A stretch of DNA of 19,963 nucleotides from Anaerolineales bacterium (GTDB lineage: Bacteria; Chloroflexota; Anaerolineae; Anaerolineales; E44-bin32). A program made the translations under genes and the position numbers. Shown piece by piece: positions 14,805 through 19,963 of this stretch. The DNA lies in the NCBI GenBank assembly GCA_011772595.1, contig WVZH01000063.1:1-19963 (forward strand). Direction: 5' to 3'. The notes beneath the pieces are model-generated. The model made no database searches. It was not told the origin of the DNA and was given only the letters and a program-made list of their open reading frames with translations. Numbering within the stretch: position 1 is the stretch's first letter; each line of letters begins with the position of its first letter.

Positions 14805-14832
14805 TAGGGACTGGGGATTAGGGAATAGGGAA
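14805..14832 (+). repeat. Heptad tandem repeat, four units
   Basis: Four consecutive 7-base units, TAGGGAC, TGGGGAT, TAGGGAA and TAGGGAA, run from 14805 to 14832, followed by a degenerate TAAGTGA. They lie 42 nt after rpsI in the 255-nt gap before mazG. They resemble the short tandemly repeated repetitive (STRR) heptamers known from filamentous cyanobacteria and other bacteria. No coding frame runs through them. Function is unknown. Confidence 0.7.
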
Positions 14833-14966
14833 TAAGTGATTAACTTGTCGGTGAAACACGTGCATGTACAGGAACTTGACTGTTCGATACACTATCTGGC
14901 GAGAACCAGCCGACAATAAAGTAACCAGCTTAATGCTAAGGTTTATATTACGAGATAATCCTAGAT

Positions 14967-14994
14967 AGCCGGGGATGCAAAAGGTTCCCCGGCT
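14967..14994 (+). terminator. Strong hairpin between rpsI and mazG, probable terminator
   Basis: AGCCGGGGA (14967-14975) is an exact complement of TCCCCGGCT (14986-14994), giving a 9-bp GC-rich stem with a 10-nt loop, followed by TATGGTTTT. The downstream T-tract is interrupted, so it may be a weak intrinsic terminator for the ribosomal cluster. The stem ends only 24 nt before the mazG GTG, so any mazG promoter must lie upstream of it. It could therefore act as an attenuator. Confidence 0.5.
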
Positions 14995-15018
14995 TATGGT
15001 TTTGGCACGGAGGCGAAT

Positions 15019-16476
15019 GTGGGTCAAGGCATCACAATCATCGGTTTAGGGCCGGGAAATTCTCATTTTCTCACCCAGGAAGCCAGGGATCTGCTTTCCA
15101 GAACCCAAGAGATCTACTTACGTACTGGCCTCCATCCCATCGTTGAAGAACTTCCCAAGAACCTGTCGGTGAACACCTTCGACGACGTTTATGATGAAAT
15201 GAAGGATTTCGAGAGTGTCTACCAGACGATTGTGCAGAAAGTGGTCGAGCTGGCGAGGCGTCCCGGGGGTGTATTGTATGGTGTGCCTGGCGATCCCACC
15301 GTGGGCGAGGTGACGGTGGCAGCGCTGCGACGCGCTGCGGCAACGGAAGGTTTACCTTGTCGCATCGTGCACGGGTTAAGTTTCGTAGAGCCCTGCCTGG
15401 ATCTCATGGAAGTCGACGCGTTGGATGGTCTCCAAATTGCGGATGCTCTTGAGTTGGCTTCCCGTCACCATCCGCCATTTCATCCAGATGCACCCGCACT
15501 GATTGGTCAGCTATACAATCGCATGATTGCTGCCGATGTGAAGCTGACCTTGATGAATCAATATCCGGATGATCACTCCGTCGCCTTACTGCATGAAGTC
15601 GGAACTTCAGAGGGCAGTGTCGAGCGGCTGGCATTGCACAGCATCGACCGCAGCGATCGAATCGGCGATCTGACGGCCTTGTTCGTTCCCCCACTCGGCG
15701 TGCAATCCGCATTCGAGAGCTTTCAAGAGACCGTCGCGCATCTTCGTGCGCCGGACGGCTGTCCCTGGGATCGCGAGCAGACTCACCAGACTTTACGCGC
15801 CCATCTCATGGAGGAGGCGTACGAGGCGCTCAATGCCATAGATAATCTTGACATGACAGCTCTACAGGAAGAATTGGGGGATTTACTCCTACAGATTGTT
15901 TTACAAGCACAGATCGCGACGGAGGAGGGCACGTTCACCATGGCAGACGTTGTGGCGACCATTCAAGATAAAATCATCCGTCGCCATCCCCATGTGTTTG
16001 AGGAATTACAGGTTGAAGACCTGAAGCAGGTGCTCCACAATTGGGAGGCGTTGAAGGCGGACGAACGGGCGGACCATGGGACGGATAAAGGGCTGCTCGA
16101 TGGAGTCCCGCTCAATTTACCAGCTTTAGCGCAGGCGTCCGAGATCCAATCGCGAGTTGTGCGAGTGGGATTCGACTGGTCGGAGATTGAAGGCGTCGTC
16201 GCTAAGATTCATGAGGAGCTGCAGGAAGTTGCGCAGGCGGAAGACCTCGAAACGCGCGCGGCAGAAATAGGGGACTTGTTGTTCGCCGTCGTGAATTATG
16301 CACGCTGGCTCGAGGTTGATGCGGAAGCCTCGCTGCGCCAGGCGAACACCCGTTTCCGGCGACGTTTCCAACATTTAGAAGAGGAAGCTCATAAACAAGG
16401 CCGGAAGCTTACGGAAATGACACTTGAGGAGATGGATACGCTCTGGGATGAAACCAAGTCGGGGGGCGAGGCGTGA
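15019..16476 (+). CDS. mazG: YabN-type fusion: SAM methylase-like domain plus MazG NTP pyrophosphohydrolase
   Basis: The N-terminal ~225 residues resemble tetrapyrrole (corrin/porphyrin) methylases, with IIGLGPG at residues 7 to 13 and GVPGDPTVGE at 88 to 97. The C-terminal part is MazG, which hydrolyses NTPs or dNTPs to monophosphates and pyrophosphate and has house-cleaning or alarmone-related roles. It contains CPWDREQTH at 248-256, and the metal motif occurs twice: E265, E266, E269, E285 and D288, then E399, E400, E403, E416 and D419. Its total of 485 residues and domain order match Bacillus YabN. The start is GTG with CGGAGG 6 nt upstream. The stop overlaps the next gene as GTGA. Confidence 0.93.
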   Translation: MGQGITIIGLGPGNSHFLTQEARDLLSRTQEIYLRTGLHPIVEELPKNLSVNTFDDVYDEMKDFESVYQTIVQKVVELARRPGGVLYGVPGDPTVGEVTVAALRRAAATEGLPCRIVHGLSFVEPCLDLMEVDALDGLQIADALELASRHHPPFHPDAPALIGQLYNRMIAADVKLTLMNQYPDDHSVALLHEVGTSEGSVERLALHSIDRSDRIGDLTALFVPPLGVQSAFESFQETVAHLRAPDGCPWDREQTHQTLRAHLMEEAYEALNAIDNLDMTALQEELGDLLLQIVLQAQIATEEGTFTMADVVATIQDKIIRRHPHVFEELQVEDLKQVLHNWEALKADERADHGTDKGLLDGVPLNLPALAQASEIQSRVVRVGFDWSEIEGVVAKIHEELQEVAQAEDLETRAAEIGDLLFAVVNYARWLEVDAEASLRQANTRFRRRFQHLEEEAHKQGRKLTEMTLEEMDTLWDETKSGGEA

Positions 16477-17840
16477 AGCACTCCCGAGATCAGAAGATCC
16501 TTCTCTTGTCCATGTGTTTCTGCGCTCTGGTGGTGTCTGCATGTCGCTCGAGTACAGTAACGCAAGCGGCAGTCTCGCCTGAAGCCACACCCACCCACGA
16601 ACAGTCGCCCGATCTTCCGACACCTTCCCCTCCACCAGGTATTCAACCTAGTCCAACCGACCCGGTCATCCCTTTGGTAACATCAGAACCCTATGAGTTC
16701 GTTCTCGACGGCTCTCCGACAGATATTGCCTATCTCGTCCCTCTCACGGTGCAGCACGTCGGAGAAACCAACGCTACGTTGTCTTTCGAGCTTTCGGAGC
16801 CTCATGAGGGTGTGTTGTTCTTTTGGGATGTCGCGGGTCCAGCGCGGGAGATCCCTTTCTCGGGGGAAACCTCTCGTCATATTATCAAGCTGAATGATCT
16901 GGGAGGGGGTGTTGAGTATTGGGCCGTCGTAGGCTTGAAAGACGACACGGGTGCCTATTCCCTGCCGTGGTATGTTGGCGGCGAATGGGGTGAGGTGCGA
17001 TTCCGAACCTTCTCCCCAGACGACGAGCCATTTCGTGTAGCCGTCGTCGGGGATTCGGGATTTGGTCAGGAGGCCACGTTCCGGTTGCTCGAGCAGATGG
17101 CGACGTTTGATCTCGACTTCGTTTTGCACACAGGTGATGTCGTCTACAATATTTACGACGATCCCGATGCGCCGACTTCCTTTGCTTGGAAGTATTATTC
17201 GACCTTTGCCCCAATATTGCATCGTATGCCGGTGTTCCCTGTCATCGGTAATCACGACGTTGAGAGGGCAACTCTTTGGGACGGGATTTCCTTTTATTTC
17301 TACGCATTTCCACGCATTGTGGATCCCCTCGTGTCAGGTTCTTCCGAACGTAGAGAATGGTATTCCTTTTCCGTAGGGAGCTACCAATTCATCATGCTCA
17401 ATTCCCAAGCCTTTTACGGCTCAGGGAGATTGACCGCCCAAACGGAATGGCTGGCGGAACGCCTCAGAGATGATCGCTTCAGCGCCTCGATCCCGGTGTT
17501 CCACATCGCACCCTACACCAGTGGAATGCATACGAATGATGGTGTGCCGATGCGGTCGAAGTGGGGATCATACTTTGAGCAAGCGCAAGTACCGTTGGTA
17601 CTCTCAGGTCACGATCATAATTACGAAAGGTTGATCGTGAACGACGTGACGTACGTCGTCTCGGGCGGCGGCTCGAGCACGCTGTATTCCCTGCGCGAGC
17701 TTCTCCCAAATAGCAAGACGTTTGCCAGGCGAACACATTTTGTCCTGTTGGAACTCTATTCGGATCATATCGAGCTCACGTCCGTAGCGTTGGATGGTGA
17801 GATCCTCGATCGTGCAACAATTCACTTGGTATCGAAGTAG
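16473..17840 (+). CDS. Lipoprotein metallophosphoesterase, purple acid phosphatase-like
   Basis: A predicted cell-surface phosphoesterase. The N-terminus is a lipoprotein signal (hydrophobic residues 9 to 23) with a VSAC lipobox, so Cys24 would be lipidated. A proline/threonine-rich linker (about 35-68) follows, and then a fibronectin-like domain (about 85-180) as in purple acid phosphatases. The calcineurin-like domain keeps all metal-site motifs: GDSG (D194), GDVVY (D222, Y225), GNHD (N260, H261), H344 in VFHIAP and GHDHNYE (H380, H382). Y225 is the tyrosine that gives purple phosphatases their colour. The GTG start overlaps the mazG stop. Substrate is unknown; phosphate scavenging from phosphomonoesters is an inference. 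Confidence 0.87.
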   Translation: MKHSRDQKILLLSMCFCALVVSACRSSTVTQAAVSPEATPTHEQSPDLPTPSPPPGIQPSPTDPVIPLVTSEPYEFVLDGSPTDIAYLVPLTVQHVGETNATLSFELSEPHEGVLFFWDVAGPAREIPFSGETSRHIIKLNDLGGGVEYWAVVGLKDDTGAYSLPWYVGGEWGEVRFRTFSPDDEPFRVAVVGDSGFGQEATFRLLEQMATFDLDFVLHTGDVVYNIYDDPDAPTSFAWKYYSTFAPILHRMPVFPVIGNHDVERATLWDGISFYFYAFPRIVDPLVSGSSERREWYSFSVGSYQFIMLNSQAFYGSGRLTAQTEWLAERLRDDRFSASIPVFHIAPYTSGMHTNDGVPMRSKWGSYFEQAQVPLVLSGHDHNYERLIVNDVTYVVSGGGSSTLYSLRELLPNSKTFARRTHFVLLELYSDHIELTSVALDGEILDRATIHLVSK

Positions 17841-17994
17841 TGGCAACGAAGAATTCAGGTCCTTAAAGGTTCAAAATATACTTATTCGCAGGTAGAAGGG
17901 AATTGGTGAGAGTTCCGCTTAGTCTTTGATGGAATTTAATGCCAATCCAAAATTGGGTCCTGCGGATTTCCGGCCTCTGGCAATGCTTCAGCAT

Positions 17995-18033
17995 AGAAGC
18001 GCTTTCGTCACCTTCGGAAGAAGGCGCTTTTAT
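17995..18033 (+). terminator. Probable intrinsic terminator after the mazG-phosphatase pair
   Basis: AAGCGC (17997-18002) pairs with GCGCTT (18024-18029), extendable by G-T and A-T at the base. Inside, TTTCG (18003-18007) pairs with CGGAA (18015-18019, one G-T). The stem is followed by a four-T run and AT-rich sequence (TTTTATGG). It lies about 155 nt after the phosphatase stop. Shape and position support termination, though the T-run is short. Confidence 0.5.
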
Positions 18034-18174
18034 GGAATAATATGGCTGTAGGGTTTCAGTTGTCCCTCTGAAGAATCCATCCTTGGGGGGATCTCATCGA
18101 AGCTTGTATGGCGTTCTTTGATCCCACGTTGCCACACTCGTACTTGCCCCCTTGATCGCTCATTGAATGGAATA

Positions 18175-18208
18175 TTGATACGGCATAGTCTGTATACATC
18201 TTGATACG
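18175..18208 (+). repeat. TTGATACG direct repeat flanking a TGTATACA palindrome
   Basis: TTGATACG occurs at 18175-18182 and again at 18201-18208, 26 nt apart. The perfect 8-base palindrome TGTATACA (18191-18198) lies between them. All are 56 to 89 nt upstream of the cyclase-ATPase start. They could be regulator sites in its promoter region. I could not fit a clean -35/-10 pair. Confidence 0.3.
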
Positions 18209-18263
18209 CCCAGCTCAGAGATTGCGCACTTCTGTCATGTGTGCGGAAGGACGCGAAATAGCT

Positions 18264-19963
18264 ATGACGGTGTTGCCATCAGGAACCGTCACTTTCCTCT
18301 TCACCGACATCGAGGGATCGACTGATCTGTTGAAAAAGCTCGGCGATGCGTATGCGACGCTGCTGGGGGACCAGCGTGAGATCCTGCGCGCCTGTCTCAC
18401 CCAATGGAATGGCCAAGAGGTCGACACGCAGGGCGACGCCTTCTTCTATTCCTTCCCGCGAGCGACGGAGGCGGTTTCGGCGGCGGTGGAGGCGCAGCAG
18501 GCGTTCTCTTCACATGGTTGGCCAGAGGGAGTCGAGGTGCGCGTACGCATGGGGCTGCATACCGGTGAGCCTTCCACGTGGGAAGAGGGCTACGTGGGCA
18601 TGGACGTGCACCGTGCGGCGCGCATCGCCCATGTGGGGCACGGCGGACAGGTGCTGCTCTCGGAGACCACGGCGCCGCTGGTGCGCGATGAGCTGCCGGA
18701 AGGGGTGAGCCTGCTCAATCTGGGGCGGCATCGTTTGAAAGACATGCGCCGGCCAGAACGCATCCACCAGCTTGTTATCGAGGGGCTCCAAGCGCAGTTC
18801 CCGCCACTGAGCTCGCTCGAAGCGTTGCCGCCTGAAGTGCCCATCGAGATGGGAGTGGTGAAGCTGCCGTCGTTCCTTGAGGAGGTTGAGGAAGTTCCAC
18901 TCCCTCTCTTCGTAGGACGTGAGCGGGAACTGGGCCAGCTTGACGGATTTCTCCAAAAAGCACTTGACGGTCATGGGGGGTTGGCTTTCGTCATTGGTGG
19001 TCCGGGCCGTGGGAAGACGGCGCTCCTGGAGGCCTTCTCGCGCCGGGCTTCAGAGGAGAAGCCCAAACTGCTTGTGGCCTGGGGGGAGTGCAGCGCGTAT
19101 ACAGGGATGGGGGATCCCTACCTACCCTTCCGGCAGATCATGGGGATGCTGACCGGCGACCTGGAATCGAGGTGGGCTGCGAGGAGGATCTCGCGCCAAG
19201 AGGCAACAAGGCTCTGGGAGGCGATGCTGGTTGCGGCGCGGGAGGTCGTTGAAGTTAGCCCCGACCTGATTGACGTCTTCGTATCTGGTCGGGGGCTGCT
19301 GAGCCGGGTGCGGACTGCGGTCGAGGGGAGTGCGCCCTGGATCGAACGGTTGGCCTCCCTTACCAAAGGCGATCGCCCCTCAACGAGCGGGCTCGATCAG
19401 CGCAATCTCTTCGACCAGGTTGAGGTGGTGCTGGCCGAGATCGCGGATAGAAAACCTATGGTGCTTGTGCTGGACGACCTGCAGTGGGTGGACAGCGCTT
19501 CGATCGACCTGCTGTTCCACCTGGGAAGACGATTGGCAGGACGGCGCATCCTGATCGTGGGAGCCTACCGACCGGAGGAGATCGCACTGGGTCGAGGCGG
19601 TGAACCACACCCGCTGCAAACGTTGTTGGCGGAATTGAAACGCCAGTATGGGGAGGTCTGGATCGATCTGGGCAAAGTGCAGGATGAGGAGGGGCGATCC
19701 TTCGTAGAGTCGTACCTGGACAGTGAGCCAAATCAGCTTTCGGAAGGTTTTCGGAAATCCTTGTTCATGCATACTGGGGGACATCCGCTTTTCACCGTCG
19801 AGCTGCTGCGGGACCTGCAGGAGCGGGGCGATTTGATCCTGGACGAGGAAGGCCGCTGGGTGGAAGGAAACGAACTGGACTGGAGCATATTGCCCGCCCG
19901 GGTGGAGGGGGTGATCGAGGAGCGCATCGGACGATTAGAGGAGGCGCTGAGAGAGACGCTGAG
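18264..19963 (+). CDS. Class III cyclase-domain / AAA-type ATPase signalling protein, 3' end cut
   Basis: The frame is open from the ATG at 18264 to the window edge (566 residues seen) with no stop. Residues 8 to about 170 are a class III nucleotide cyclase homology domain. The metal aspartates are D15 in TFLFTDIEGST and D58 in TQGDAFF, and R120 of HRAARI is kept. Where active cyclases usually have asparagine there is H116, and the usual base-selecting Lys/Asp pair is D54/G109. An NTPase module follows from about residue 216 (FVGRERELGQL), with Walker A GGPGRGKT at 245-252 and Walker B VLVLDDLQW with D404 and D405. Such proteins usually continue into tetratricopeptide repeats. GGAAGGA lies 12 nt before the start. 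The ligand and output are unknown. Confidence 0.9.
   Translation, partial: MTVLPSGTVTFLFTDIEGSTDLLKKLGDAYATLLGDQREILRACLTQWNGQEVDTQGDAFFYSFPRATEAVSAAVEAQQAFSSHGWPEGVEVRVRMGLHTGEPSTWEEGYVGMDVHRAARIAHVGHGGQVLLSETTAPLVRDELPEGVSLLNLGRHRLKDMRRPERIHQLVIEGLQAQFPPLSSLEALPPEVPIEMGVVKLPSFLEEVEEVPLPLFVGRERELGQLDGFLQKALDGHGGLAFVIGGPGRGKTALLEAFSRRASEEKPKLLVAWGECSAYTGMGDPYLPFRQIMGMLTGDLESRWAARRISRQEATRLWEAMLVAAREVVEVSPDLIDVFVSGRGLLSRVRTAVEGSAPWIERLASLTKGDRPSTSGLDQRNLFDQVEVVLAEIADRKPMVLVLDDLQWVDSASIDLLFHLGRRLAGRRILIVGAYRPEEIALGRGGEPHPLQTLLAELKRQYGEVWIDLGKVQDEEGRSFVESYLDSEPNQLSEGFRKSLFMHTGGHPLFTVELLRDLQERGDLILDEEGRWVEGNELDWSILPARVEGVIEERIGRLEEALRETL

Larger units (their letters stand above)
17841..18263 (+). 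other. 423-nt gap without a recognisable gene
   Basis: This stretch separates the phosphatase from the cyclase-ATPase gene. I find no supported coding frame and no tRNA. It contains minor inverted repeats (CCAAT/ATTGG at 17943-17957), a terminator-like hairpin at 17995-18033 and a small cluster of repeats at 18175-18208 near the next gene. AT content is visibly higher than in the genes on both sides, which suits a region holding a terminator and a promoter. Confidence 0.7.

Noticed and set aside
14876..14904. TTGACT as a -35 box of a mazG promoter
   Set aside because: The sequence 16 to 18 nt downstream has no resemblance to a -10 box.
16683..17255. 190-codon open frame on the minus strand inside the phosphatase gene
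   Set aside because: It lies opposite a gene with complete catalytic motifs, has no recognisable domain and no ribosome-binding site.
17862..17885. GGTTCAAAAT resembling a tRNA T-loop
   Set aside because: No acceptor, anticodon or D stems can be formed around it.
18510..18974. 154-codon open frame on the minus strand inside the cyclase-ATPase gene
   Set aside because: Opposite a frame with cyclase and Walker motifs; no features of its own.

Overview
The window is a nearly continuous plus-strand bacterial ribosomal-protein cluster, the fused S10-spc-alpha region, from a truncated rplB at the left edge to rpsI near 14.76 kb. It is followed by a short accessory tail: a YabN-type MazG fusion, a lipoprotein purple-acid-phosphatase-like enzyme, and a large class III cyclase-domain/ATPase signalling protein cut by the right edge. 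Every gene I can support is on the plus strand. I see no tRNA, rRNA, CRISPR array or insertion sequence.

Organism: a bacterium with moderate-to-high G+C and many GTG starts (rplX, rplF, rpsE, rpoA, rplM, mazG and the phosphatase). The cyclase-ATPase family at the right edge is frequent in Chloroflexota and Actinobacteria. The heptad repeats, the truA-rplM-rpsI order and the zinc-type ribosomal proteins fit a Chloroflexota-like lineage. This assignment is inference and needs a phylogeny.

Layout: 1-5091 runs rplB(partial)-rpsS-rplV-rpsC-rplP-rpmC-rpsQ-rplN-rplX-rplE-rpsN(Zn)-rpsH. Next, 5232-8806 is rplF-rplR-rpsE-rpmD-rplO-secY, and 8834-9813 is map-rpmJ. Then 9818-13036 is the alpha operon rpsM-rpsK-rpsD-rpoA-rplQ, and 13082-14763 is truA-rplM-rpsI. 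adk and infA, which usually flank map, are absent from their usual places. Several neighbours overlap by 4 or 8 nt (rpmC/rpsQ, rpsQ/rplN, rplE/rpsN, rpsE/rpmD), which points to translational coupling.

Almost every ribosomal-protein gap longer than about 50 nt (before rpsC, rplF, rpsE, rpsK, rpsD, rpoA, rplM and rpsI) contains an inverted repeat close to the next ribosome-binding site. The best are a three-tier nested stem in the rpsM-rpsK gap and tandem hairpins, one with a GTAA (GNRA) loop, just before rpoA. These could be autoregulatory leader RNAs and are the most interesting unexplained structure here, though short stems also occur by chance.

Downstream, 14764-15018 holds a heptad repeat and a strong hairpin right before mazG. 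mazG and the phosphatase overlap by GTGA. The 423-nt gap 17841-18263 holds a probable terminator and a small repeat/palindrome cluster before the cyclase gene. The core cluster is ordinary in content; I do not see a convincing new multi-gene system.
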